Assembly (NCBI GenBank): GCA_016858145.1
Contig: JAEHOE010000010.1
Span: 186,001-250,000, forward strand
Direction of reading: 5' to 3'
From: Edaphochlamys debaryana
Lineage: Eukaryota; Chlorophyta; Chlorophyceae; Chlamydomonadales
DNA: 64,000 bases
Position numbers and translations under genes: made by a program. Position 1 is the first letter of the stretch; each line of letters starts with the position of its first letter. The notes below the pieces were generated by a model, which ran no database searches, had not been told where the DNA came from, and saw only the letters and a program-made list of their open reading frames with translations. Below are positions 22,601 to 33,971 of the stretch, one piece after another.

Positions 22601-23401
22601 ATCCCCACCAGCCCCGCCGCGGCCCCTCCGTCGCCCGCGGCTGCCGCCAAGCCGGCCGCTCGTGGCACCGCTGGCGTCCGCCGCAGCCTGCAGCTTCCGA
22701 CCACCCCCGCAACGCCTCGCAACGCCCTCACGGTGGCGGCTGCTCACGTGAGCGCCGAGCGCAGCCCCTTCAAGTCTGCGACCGCGGCAAGGCCTTGCGC
22801 CGTCCGCCGCAGCCTGCAACTCCCTCCCAGCCCCTCAGCCGCCGTGGCGTCGGCCAGCCCGCGGCCCCGCGGCGGGGCCTCCCACATCCCCAACTCGCCG
22901 CACTTCGCCTCCACTTCGAGGACGCCCCTGGCCTCTCCCCCCGCCAGCCCCGCGCCCAGCCCCAGCCCCCGGTGGCTGCCCGTGGGACGCGCCGCCTCCG
23001 CCGTCACCTTCGGCACTGGCTCCTGCGCGACCACTGTGGCGGCAGCTGCGGGCGCCAAGGGCCGCGGCCATAGCGCCTCCGGGGCTACCGGCCACGCCAG
23101 CAACGCCAGCGGCAAGGGCAGTTGCAGGCCCAGCAGCTGTGGAAGCGCGAGTGGCAGCTGTGCCTCGCCGGCCCTCTCCTCGCCGCGCGCCTCGTGGGCT
23201 GGCGAGCGGGGCGGCGGCACCGGCGGTGGCGGACTCGGTCGCACGCAGCTGAGCAGCAGCAGCGGTACCCCCAGCGTCAGCAGCGGGTTTGCGAGCGCCG
23301 GAAGGTACGCACATCAACTGGCAAACGGGGCGGAGACCGTGGGAGCTGAGAAGAGCCTGCCCATCGCGCTATCGCCTTGCATGTCGCTGGTGGAGCAATA
23401 A
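19687..23401 (+). CDS. Unclassified membrane-anchored Ala/Pro/Ser-rich protein
   Basis: Five exons (19687-19784, 19956-20049, 20155-21723, 21886-22050, 22181-23401) sum to 1049 codons. Residues about 13-32 form a hydrophobic helix (TLLLLGAFVVPVALLFSL) followed at once by RRRSS and more Arg. This suggests an N-terminal anchor with the bulk of the protein in the cytosol. The rest is low complexity, rich in Ala, Pro and Ser-Pro. An acidic segment near residues 550-650 contains two copies of DPFFLPCL, each at the end of its own exon just before the splice donor, so an exon was probably duplicated. The C-terminal third has two VRRSLQLP motifs and many S-P sites, plausible phosphorylation targets. 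No enzymatic domain is recognised. The ATG exon lies only 120 bp past the preceding gene's stop. Confidence 0.55.
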
Positions 23402-24707
23402 AGGGCCCCGGCCAGCCCCGGCGACGATGGTGCACGGGCGCCCTGTCTGGCCCCAGCCCTAGCGGGAGGCGCTATAAGCGCCCTGCCCAGCCTCAGAGCT
23501 AGCGGCGGGCTGCTGACCCCTTAGCAGTGGAGGTCGTTATCTACATGTTGCAAAGTGAACAAGAGCACAAGTCAATGGGCAGGAAGAGCAGGCGCCTGTT
23601 TGTAGCCGGCTTGGGTTCCGGGCACATGCCGGTAGGGGTGGCATGCCATGCCACCCCGTGTGTGCCACGGCATCTAGAACTGTAGGCAGGAGGCTGATGC
23701 CGGTTCTTGGCAGGTTTTGTTGCAGTGATGTTGACATGCGGGTCTAGGTATGGCAGTCTTACAGACGCGAAGACCAAGCTGTGCATGGACGCCGTGTGTG
23801 ATGCTTCTTCTCTAGCATGGTCTCCTTTTCACGCCCTCAGGGCAGCTGAGGTATTAGTAGACTTTCGGCAGGCGTTAGGGCCGGATTGCTACACACGCTT
23901 CAGGTCTTGTTCCAGGTAGGCGCCGCGTCCTTGCGCGGCGGGCCAGCTGGGGATATTAGTTGATAGCCGACAGGTTGAAGACTGCCCCGTCTCTACTTGA
24001 GACGGCCGAGACAGGCGCTGGGTGGGCAGCGGGAGAGCGTGCGCAGGCGGCCCTTTCATTCGGGCTTGCATCCGCAGCAGCCTCCTTGCGAATCCCCCCG
24101 CCGATGCCGGCCGCCGGGTCTTTCCGCTCTATAACTACTTCCTTACCTTTCTCTTTCTATAAGGCATCAGGGTTGGGCGCATGAGGGATGCAGGCTGTCA
24201 TTGGCGTTGTGCTGGGGAGCAGGAGGGCAAGAGGAGCAAGGGTAGGTCAGGGTATGTCCGGTCTGCAGGGAATTTGACGGCAGCAGGACTGCGGAGTGTG
24301 GGTTAAGAACTTGGGCTGTAACGATATCTGATGCCCAGCCATGGCTCGTGCGTAAGTGATGCAGCCACCTGTGGCCGACAAAAGGTTCCACCTGAGGGCT
24401 CCCCCCTGCTCCCCGCCCTTTCACGCAATCCCGCTGGACGGCCAGTCCGTGGCGTCGAACTGGGGAGTCGTACTGCGTTCTTAACCGGCAGCGACTCTTC
24501 ACAGCGCCCATGTCAGCGTTGCAGGCCAGTATCACAACACCTGCCACTGCCACCTGTAAGGTCTCGCGCCTCATCACACTCCAGAACAGTTGAGCCACGC
24601 AACTGAATCTCGTCCCTGGCACGCACCACAGGCCGCTATAGCATGGGCTCCTTGCACTATGCCAATAGCGGAGCCAAACAGGCCCGAGCGCAACGTCCAT
24701 CCACGAC
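23402..24707. other. Intergenic region, no supported gene
   Basis: Open frames on both strands here lack family motifs and exon-like boundaries. The 296-codon minus-strand frame reaching 25057 overlaps the first exons of the next gene and looks non-coding. TGTAA motifs occur at 24317 and near 24556. Confidence 0.5.
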
Positions 24708-27700
24708 ATGCGCGACCCGCCGGCGCACAGGAGGCCCTGGCACCGAGCTGCAAGAACTGGAGTACTTGTGTTCCTCACGCTAGCAATACCATCGACATGC
24801 GTCGGAGCCCGTAGCGGTAGGTCAAAATTTCCGCGCGCAAGAGCCCGAGTAAACGGTAGTGCGTGCAGGATCTGCACAGGTTGCAAGATGTGTTGCTGCT
24901 GGATACATGCGATGAAGCAAGGGGCCTCGCCTGTGCGACTCTGCCTCGACCGCGTGCCGGTAACTTGCCCCTTGTGTCCCGCCGCTCCCCCGAAATGCGG
25001 CACCCAGCCAACTGTGTCTCCCCAGACTACTCTCGCGACGAAACATTCAACGATCACGGATACAGTAGATGCGCATCAGCCTGTGATTGCGACGGCTTGC
25101 GGGTGTAAGTCCCGTGCCAGTCCGGCCCCGGGCGCCGGGCCATGGACCTGCCTTTCGTCTAGCCGTGCTTCCATGTCAGGGGGCATGCCTCAGCCATACT
25201 TGTGGCAATACTGCAAACAGCAACGCATGGACTGTATGTAAGGCCCTGCTTACGCGTTTCCTGGTGCCGGTGCCTCTCACCCTCCAGGTGCTCCGCGGGA
25301 GGGTGTCTTGGGACCGCACGCAGTGAGTGGAGGGCGAGGCTACGCACCCCCCGCCCTTGAATGCTGTTTACGTTTCCAGTACAGCCCGATAGCGCCCTCC
25401 ACAGCCTCCGCGTCCCTGCGTGGCGTTTGCCCCTGGAGCCCAGTGAGACCTTGCACTACCCGAACGCCAACGCCACGGCTGCCCAGCCCCACGCCTTCCA
25501 CGCACGCCCCTCATCAGTCCGCACGCATGCCCCTCCTGCCCGGACAACCCGCAGGCCCAGACAACGCCGCCTGGTCAGCAAACCCAACTCTGCAGCCTCC
25601 CAAGCGCATAATTAGCAGCGGCTTCTTCTGTGGCCCACCGTCAGCTACCTATCTGGCCCCGACCTCGGACATGGGGCTCGTCGAGGCGGGGTATCCCTTT
25701 CTTGGCTTCACAGGAAGCACGGCAGGCGGCGCCTTAAGCGGCCTGCGCACCTCCTTCAAGAACGGCTCTCTGAATGCGATTGCGAGGACCGGGCCTATGA
25801 AGGGTCCGATCCATGGCCGAATCCCGGCCGGCACGGAAGAACCACAGGAGGCCTTCAGCCTGAATGTGTCCTCCTCATGGGGCCTTACCGCGTATGACCG
25901 CATAACGGCGGTCAGCGTCTGCTGCAAGAGGAGCAATGTGAGCACCTGGTCCGACATCTGAGTTTCTGGGCATGATGAGGGGGCACGCGTCCCCTAAGCT
26001 GCTGCGGAGCACGGGGTGCCTCCAGCCACTGCCTCCTGCGCTCTTGCCCGCGCTCTCCCCGCCCTTGCCCCGACACTTGCTTGTTGTCCCCGCCGCCCCC
26101 CTGCATGCAGACCCCCAACGGCTTCTCCTTTCGGCCGCAGCTCCTGCGGCTCTGGAGGTGGCGCGGGACAGAGGAGAACTGGGCGCTAGCGGGAGTCCGC
26201 AACGGCTCGACGGAAACCGTGTGCTCCTCTTGGGACCCTGTTCCGTACGAACACCTGTTGGCCGGTGTCATCTGGCAGGAGGAAGCAGACCCGCCAGAGG
26301 GCATGTACCGCTCGGCGCGCATTGCGTTCATCTATGCTGGTGCGTGGGCGGCCCCGGCAGGTATCGGGCCAGTCATGAGCCCATGACGCGAGCGAGCGTT
26401 AGGCCCAGCGATGTGATATACGGGAAGGGTAACCCCTGCTTGGCCAGTGCTGCCCTGCTGCTTCCCCCGGCGCAGAGCCCAGCCTCAACACGTGGGTTTT
26501 CACGGGGCCCTGGGAGGGCCAGCCGCCGTACCCACCACAACAAGGTGGGCCCCGAAACAGCACCGCTGGCCCCAAAGGCCCCCTTACTCGCCTGTATTGC
26601 AGCGCTCCTTCCGGCCAGCGTCACGCACGCATCACACCCTTGCGTATTCCCTTTCGGTCCGTCCCCTGCAGCATACGCCCCTGGCCCTAAGGGCGGCGAA
26701 AATTAAAAGGCAGTCATCGTTGGGCCGATCGCTGGAATCACGGGGGCACTGCTGATTGGCTGCATCATCATTCCCGGGTTCCTCCAGAGCCGGCGTCGGG
26801 GGGCTGCAGCCGAAGCCCCGGGCTCAAATGACCGTCAGTCCCTGGCAGCTCCCAGCGGCATCCCTGGTGGGGAGCCCCACACGAGCCACAACACAAACGG
26901 CAGCTGCACAGGACCATCGGGGACCTGGACGCCGGGGCCGGACTGGCCTTACTTTGGCCGCACGCCGCCGCCACCGCCCGAGCCGCGCGCAACGGGACCT
27001 TTCCCCCGGGTCAGCCTCTGGAGTCAGCCGGTCGTGGGTCTACAGGGGTCGGAGGCACTGCCAGCGGGGGCCCCTCAGGCGCCTACTGATGCAGGGGCCT
27101 GTGCTCCGCAACCTCCCCGCCAGAGCCCGCTGGCCATCACCCAGAGCGTACAGCACCAGCTGGAGGTACTGGCATTGGCGGGGCAGGCTGGCGCCATTGG
27201 CGCAGCCGGCCCCGCACCTGCTGCCGCTGGCTCGGAGGCGGCGTCTGCACCAGAGCTCAGGTGCGGTTGCAAATTTGTCGTCCTTGGCACTGGTGGGTCC
27301 TTCTGGTGGCTCACTGGCAGAATCCCTTGCGCCCTGCCTCCCGCAGGTTCTACACCGTCGACGCCATCCACGCCGCCACCCAGGGCTTCAGCGATGCCCG
27401 CTTGGTCGGCCGCGGCCCCAGCGGCAGTGCGGTGTACCGTGGGGAGCTGGACGGCGCAGCGGTGGCCGTCAAGCGGATGGGCCCGGCGGCGCCGGGAGCT
27501 GTGGGCCCAGACCTGGAGGCCGCGGCCCGCGTGCTGGCCTCTTTGCAGCTGCCCCACGTGCTCCGCGTGCTGGGCTGCTGCCCCGAGCAACACGTCATCG
27601 TGTCCGACTGGGCCTTTGGCGGCAGCCTGGAGGGCCGTCTGGCGCAGGGCGGTCCCGGGCTGGGCTGGAAGTATCGTGTGCGTGTGGCTGCTGAGGCGGG

Positions 27701-28686
27701 CACGGGCCTCGCGCTGCTGCACGGCCTCACGCCGCCCCTGGCGCACGGGTGAGAGGGAAGGAAGTCGAGCAGGGCTCTCTGTGCCGTTTTGTGTACAGTG
27801 CTGCTTAGTGCTTAGAACTGGCCTTCGGTTGCAGTGCCCTAAAACTGCTGCCTACCCCATCCCCCAGCTCTCTCCACCCCCGCAACGTGCTGTTGGACGG
27901 CGAGGGCCGGGCGCAGCTGGCAGACGTGGGCCTGGGGACCGCTGCGCAGGAGGGCGGAGGCGCGGGGCCCGAGGGAGACGTCCACGCCCTGGGTGCGCTC
28001 ATGCTCCGCCTGCTGGGGGTGGGCGGCTCGGAGGGAGACGTGGTGGCGCGGGCGCGGGCGGCGCAGTCCGACCCCACCCTCTCGGCGCTGGTGGGGTCGG
28101 GGCGTGCGGGGAGCGACTGGCCCTCCCCCGAGTCTCTTGGCTTTGCCCACCTGGCGCTCAAGTGCGTGGGCCCCGACCCCGGCAGCCGGCCGGACCTTCG
28201 CTCCGTGGTGCTCCCGGCCCTGCTGCAGCTGCACAACCGCACACGGCTGTACGGGGACGGGCCCGCCCCAGTGGCCGCCCTGCCGCAGGAGAAGGAGGAC
28301 GAGGCAGCCCACATGCCTCCTGGCTTCGTGTGCCCGATCACACAGGTGGGTACCGTACAGGGGCAGGACGTGACTGAGCCTCATGTGAAACGGATCGCTG
28401 TTATTTGTGTGCTCACCCCTCCCTCCACCCCCTTTTCCCTTGACCCCGCACTGCCCCACAGGATCTAATGGCCGACCCGTGTGTCGCTGCGGACGGGTTC
28501 AGCTATGAGCGGATCGCCATCCAGGAGTGGATCTCACGCTTCACGGCCGCCGGCCGCCCCGCCCGGAGCCCCCTGACCAACCCGCCGTTGCCGCACCCGA
28601 ATGTGGTGCCCAACAACGTGCTGAGGCAGCAGATCCGCCGGTGGCAGGAGGACCGGCACACACGGACACGTGACACGGACGGGTAG
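24708..28686 (+). CDS. Receptor A: jacalin-like ectodomain, TM, pseudokinase, U-box (stop codon before TM)
   Basis: Exons: 24708-24816 (signal peptide, VLVFLTLAIPSTCVGA), 25008-25104 (Cys-rich, ACDCDG), 25194-25237, 25288-25322, 25380-25937 (Pro linker plus jacalin-like half 1, fused without the intron other copies have), 26111-26339 (half 2), 26476-26544, 26672-27260 (TM and juxtamembrane), 27347-27748 and 27868-28345 (kinase), 28462-28686 (rest of U-box). All junctions keep phase, but TAA at 26704-26706 interrupts exon 26672-27260 just before the helix AVIVGPIAGITGALLIG. Using a second AG at 26712-26713 removes exactly 14 codons including the stop and restores 930 residues. Kinase: glycine loop GRGPSG, VAVK lysine present, catalytic loop HGSLHPRN lacks Asp. 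U-box: CPITQ, ADGFSYER, LTN-P. The encoded protein would be a plasma-membrane receptor with a ubiquitin-ligase tail, or a truncated ectodomain if the stop is used. Confidence 0.75.
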
Positions 28687-29276
28687 ACGCACGTGTGGAG
28701 CCTGCGGTACCCTGTGGCGGAGTCTTCACTTTGCCATACATACCTTTTATTCTTATAGAGTTCATGCACGGACAGCTGACTTTGGTGCTGTTAGCCAGGG
28801 CGCGGCTCGGTCAGCGGGCCTGAGCTGGGCCTGGGCTCGGTATAGGGCTCTGGAGGATTGCGACAGGTTGTGGCCAGCAGCGCGGCTGCTCTTTCGAGAT
28901 TGTCTGCCTCTGCTAGCTTGGTGACTGTCGGGTGGCGTGCGTGGTGGCGGGACGGCCGGTGGGGGGCCGCGGGGAGGAGACGGGCGCACCTCGGGCAGGT
29001 GCGTCCATCTGCCGCTGCCGTACATGGTCGCAACGGCTGTGGTATGTTATCTTCGCTCGCCACTCGCACGAATTGATTCTCAACACAAACGCTGCGATAC
29101 CTTTCGCGCGTACCCACACGTCAGTCGCTGCGCAGTCGCTGCGCGTCGGTCACTACTAGCAGAAACAGAACCGCATGGCAGTCTTATAAAGAGTTCATAA
29201 CCCCAGAGCGCCAGAACAAAGCACATAATAACAGGACAGCGCTTGGTTAGGACCCCGCGCGGAGCAAGGCTTGCTG
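28687..29276. other. Intergenic region with TATA box for receptor B
   Basis: No gene is visible. TATAAA at 29185-29190 lies about 90 bp before the ATG of receptor B and is the best promoter candidate in the stretch. Confidence 0.45.
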
Positions 29277-32200
29277 ATGGCCCAATTCCACGCACCACGG
29301 CGGGAGATGCCCTTGCCTGGTGCAGCGGTCGCTCGCACTGCGTCCTTATGCTGGATCACTATCTTCCTGGTTGTGCTGGCTCTGGCTCCAGCGCTCGGCG
29401 TCGCGGGTGAGTCGCTCGCTCGAGTGCCCGACGTACGCGGGCACCAAGGTCGCGCAGAAGCCGCGGCCGACTCCAAACAAGCATCCACGGCACACTTCTG
29501 CTCGCGGAACTACGCGGCCTTGTTGGTCGGTTGGGCCGCCGCCCGCGACCGTCCCGCCCACGGGGTCCCACGTGCTCAGAAAAGCGCAACCGCCTCAACC
29601 TCCCCGCTCCCACCGCTCGCTCCCACCGCAGTTGGCTGCAAGTCTTCCGAGTACCGACACAACGAGACCACAAACCTTCCTGGACCTTCCCAATGCAAAA
29701 CGGATTGCGACTGTGATGGTTTGAGAACGTGAGCTCGATTGGGTGGGATGCTTCACAACGGGATGATACGCGGTCGGGATGCGGCGAACCCACATGTCAA
29801 GGGTACAGCGAAGGCTGCGCATAGCTTGTCCAGCCGCTGTCTATGGCTGTACAGTGTCCTTCATGCTCTGGCGGTTGCTGGGGCCCGACGGGGTGTGGAG
29901 GAATGTGGGGGTGGGGTGGCGGACGATCGCCCTCTTGCGCCTGGCGTGCCCGGTGCGTCCACGAACAGACGGGAGTCTTGACCTCCTGACCTAAACATCT
30001 GTTGCCCGCAGATGTCAAGAATTTGGTTGGTGCAAGGGCATACCGAGATGTGAGTGAACAGGGCGGGCCTCATCAATTCGGCCTATCTAGGGACCAACTT
30101 CCCATGTCTTTTGGCCCTGCGCCACGCAGATCTGCCGCCCAGCCCGCCGCTTCCTTCGACGCCTCTGCCCTCTGACATTGTTCCCGGTGCGTCATTGCTT
30201 CCGATCCAAGGACTGATATCGTCATCACGGTATGAGTCCCTCAACTCACTGCGGGCCTCCCCCCTCTCCGCCCCTTTCGGCCGCGTCCCACTCCCTTCAC
30301 CCCAGCACTCCCGCACTCCCGCTGTCTCCCGCATGTTGCCTGCAGGACAATGCTTCACACGGCCGCCCTACCGGTGTCTGACCTTCGATGACGATGGCAG
30401 CACACTAGACCTGCACTTCATCGGCTACGAGGGAACGTACGGCACCCTGGCGTGGAGCAACACGTTTGCCGCACTGGGCGCCGCCCGCCCAAACACCGGC
30501 TACACAGCCGCCATGAAGTCCGCGCCCTTCGTGGCTTACAACAGCTTCGGTAACCCAGGCTCGTTCTACAAGGAAGACGGGTCGAGGTTCGACTTTGTGG
30601 GCGCGTGGGTCGCGTCGGCAACCCTGGCGAGCCAGAACATCATCTTCGAGTGCTACCAAGCTGGCAAGCTGGCATCGACAGCGTCCTTTCCTGTGACTCG
30701 CTCGAGTGCAGTCTGGGTAACCACCCCAAGCCTGACTAGTTGCGAACGCATTGTCTTCCGCGGCGACGGCCGCCCGAATCCCAGCGCTGGGTTCTGGAAC
30801 GAGGTGATCCTGGACAACCTGCAGATCCGAGACGCTTCCCTTGGTGCGTGGGCGGCGTGAAGGGCGGCACTGGGGTGCGTGACTACGGCACAGGGGGGTA
30901 ACCCAGGCGCCAGGGCTTGCATCATGCAGCTGCAACAAGTCTCAGCTGGCTTGCGCCTAACCGGGAGCTGACCCTGCGTGACCATAGGGAATGGGTGCTC
31001 ATTCCGGGCAGAATCCTGACACGCATGCATGTCGTCGGCTTGTATGTGTGTGCTCGGGCGCCCCCAGATGCCTGCTTGAAGGACTCGAGCAACTACTGCG
31101 GCCCCAGCGCCGTGTGCAACACCAAGGGCACGGGTCCCAGCTGCCTCTGCAGGGATAGCAACCTCGCCTTCGACCCCTCCACCCGCGAGTGCAAGGGTGA
31201 GCGAGGTGCTTGGCGCTGTGTGCGCCACAGCACACACAGTGTGTGCAGGCTAGCCAGGGGGCGGGCTTTCCTGCAAGAACTCCCTGCTACCACTCCTGTC
31301 CTAGCGCTCCCCGTCAGCATGCGAGCCCTCTCGCCTGCCAAGACGATGCTCCTCCCATGCTCGTGTGGTCAACTGCTGTACCCCAGATCCCGAGCGGAGC
31401 ACGTCCGTCAACATGGAACCCTTAGTCTGGGCGCCGCCTTCGCCCCCGCCTTTCCAAGGTGAGCTGGTGTCTCTCTCGAGGTCCAGCCCGCCTCTTGAGT
31501 CTAGACCCCAGTTACCCCAGTGCTGTTATCCCGCCTCTAGGCCAAGTCTGGGGTCGGGAAAGCTAGTACCGAGTCTGGCTGTCGGCCCCGAACTTACTAA
31601 CCCTCACGCAACCCTGTGTACTGCATGCAGATCCCTTGGCGGGGAGGACGGGCCCTCGCAGTGGAGATCACCACATTGACATCGGCATCAACCCGTCGAA
31701 TGCTGGGAGCATCGCCGGCCCCATCGTGGGGGTCGTGTTTGCCGCTCTGGTCGTGGGCGCCGCTGTAAATTGGTATCAACAGAGGCGCAAGAGCGAGCAG
31801 CTCGCCAAAGCACAGCAGGCATCTCCAGCGGTTTCTCAGGCGGCATCCCAAGACCCTGAGGCGCTCACCACCGCAGATGGAGACGGCCAAGGCGGCACCG
31901 GCCACGGCCACGGCCCATACCCCGCCATCGGAGTTGTATTGCCGCCACAGCTGTGGCGGCCTCCCGCCACGGGGCCCTGGTCCTACCCACCTGCACAACC
32001 GCAAGCAGGCTACGACCAAAGGCAAGGACAGGTGGACCAGCCGTCAGCGGCCAACCAGGGGCTCGCCTCGTGTGCGGCGACTGCCCCGGAGTTCAGGTGG
32101 GGTCGCACGTAGTGTGTCACCCAGGGCACGGCTGGCGGGCCCCCCGCCGGACCGGACGTCTTGTGAACCCTTGCGCCCTGCCTCCCGCAGGCTCTACACC

Positions 32201-33540
32201 GTCGATGCCATCCACGCCGCCACCCAGGGCTTCAGCGATGCCCGCTTGGTCGGCCGCGGCCCCAGCGGCAGTGCGGTGTACCGCGGGGATCTGGACGGCG
32301 CAGCGGTGGCCGTCAAGCGGATGGGCCCGGCGGCGCCGGGAGCTGTGGGCCCAGACCTGGAGGCCGCGGCCCGCGTGCTGGCCTCTCTGCAGCTGCCCCA
32401 CGTGCTCCGCGTGCTGGGCTGCTGCCCCGAGCAACACGTCATCGTGTACGACTGGGCCTTTGGCGGCAGCCTGGAGGGCCGTCTGGCGCCGGGCGGTCCC
32501 GGGCTGGGCTGGAAGTATCGTGTGCGTGTGGCTGCTGAGGCGGGCACGGGCCTCGCGCTGCTGCACGGCCTCACGCCGCCCCTGACGCACGGGTGAGAGG
32601 GATGGGTGGGGGGAGCAGGGCTCTCTGTGCCGTTTTGTGTACAGTGCTGCTTAGTGCTTAGAACTGGCCTTCGGTTGCAGTGCCCTGATTTTCCTGCCTA
32701 CCCCATCCCCCAGCTCTCTCCACCCCCGCAACGTGCTGTTGGACGGCGAGGGCCGGGCGCAGCTGGCAGACGTGGGCCTGGGGACCGCTGCGCAGGAGGG
32801 CGGAGGCGCGGGGCCCGAGGGAGACGTCCACGCCCTGGGCGTGCTCATGCTCCGCCTGCTGGGAGTGGGCGGCTCTGAGGGAGACGTGCTGGCGCGGGCG
32901 CGGGCGGCGCAGTCCGACCCCACCCTCTCGGCGCTGGTCGGGTCGGGGCGTGCGGGTGACTGGCCCTCCCCCGAGTCTCTTGGCTTTGCCCACCTGGCGC
33001 TCAAGTGCGTGGGCCCCGACCCCGGCAGCCGGCCGGACCTTCGCTCCGTGGTGCTCCCGGCCCTGCTGCAGCTGCACAACCGCACCCGGCTGTACGGGGA
33101 CGGGCCGGCAGGGCCCGCAGCAGCGGCAGCCCTGCAGCAGGAGGAGGAGGATTCAATTTCGCAAATCCCTTCTGGCTTCGTGTGCCCCATCACACAGGTG
33201 GGTACCGCGCGGAGCCCTGTGGAACGGCAGGCATTTTGTTCTGTCTCGTGTGCCTGCTGTCGTGATCTCGTGTCCACGACCCCAAACTTCTGCACCTCAG
33301 GACCTTATGGCCAACCCTTGCGTCGCTGCGGACGGGTTCAGCTACGAGCGGATCGCCATCCAGGAGTGGATCTCACGCTTCACGGCGGACGGCCACCCCG
33401 CCCGGAGCCCCTTGACCAACCTGCCCCTGGAGCACCCCCACCTGGTGCCCAACGACATCCTGAGGCAGCAGATCGAACAGTGGCAGGAGGAGCAGCATAC
33501 ATGGACCGTTGTCACGGTCCAAGATATGTTCACCTCTTGA
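29277..33540 (+). CDS. Receptor B: beta-sandwich and EGF-like ectodomain, TM, pseudokinase, U-box
   Basis: Eleven exons (29277-29406, 29632-29728, 30012-30049, 30130-30186, 30346-30843, 31068-31196, 31387-31458, 31631-32096, 32191-32592, 32714-33197, 33301-33540) sum to 871 codons. A signal peptide (ITIFLVVLALAPALG) leads into the shared Cys-rich module (DCDCDG, then TCQEFGWCKG) and a short Pro linker. The jacalin-like exons of its neighbours are replaced by a 166-residue single-exon domain (residues about 108-273) with a beta-sandwich pattern (F-V-G-A-W-V ... V-I-L-D-N-L-Q-I), resembling carbohydrate-binding-like folds. A six-Cys EGF-like module follows (CGPSAVCNTKG). The TM helix is GPIVGVVFAALVVGAAV. 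The kinase keeps GRGPSG and the VAVK Lys but has HGSLHPRN and DVG. The U-box ends in LRQQIEQWQ. The gene appears intact. Its kinase intron is nearly identical to that of receptor A. Confidence 0.8.
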
Positions 33541-33971
33541 GCTTGCCGCGACGAACGCATGACGAACGCAGGATGCTGAGAGCACCTCGTGTCGCCTGTG
33601 AGAACACTAAGGGCAACGGTCCTCGAGTCAGTGGCATCTGGAATAACAACTTAGCATTTATTTGTCTTGTTTTCTTTCGTCGAGCGAGTTGGGGTGCCGC
33701 GTGTGAGGTGTGTACATACCGTACGGTACGGCATGTCGCATGCCCGTTCTCTTTGGGCCGAGACCATCCATAGCTCTAGTTGCTCGCTGTCCTTACTATA
33801 CGTTTCGGCTTTCTGTACATGTCATACTGCAGTCGTCGTCGCTTCGCAACTCCAACGCAACGGGCGTTTTGTCCTCGCGAACTGCATTCTTTTGCTCTAA
33901 GCTTAGCACTTACTTCTGAATACTTGAACTGTCGAAACTTGTGGAGGTCGGACCTGTCTCGACGTCGCGGG

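Noticed and set aside
24167..25057. 296-codon minus-strand frame
   Set aside because: Overlaps the signal-peptide and Cys-rich exons of receptor A; no family motif or exon boundaries.
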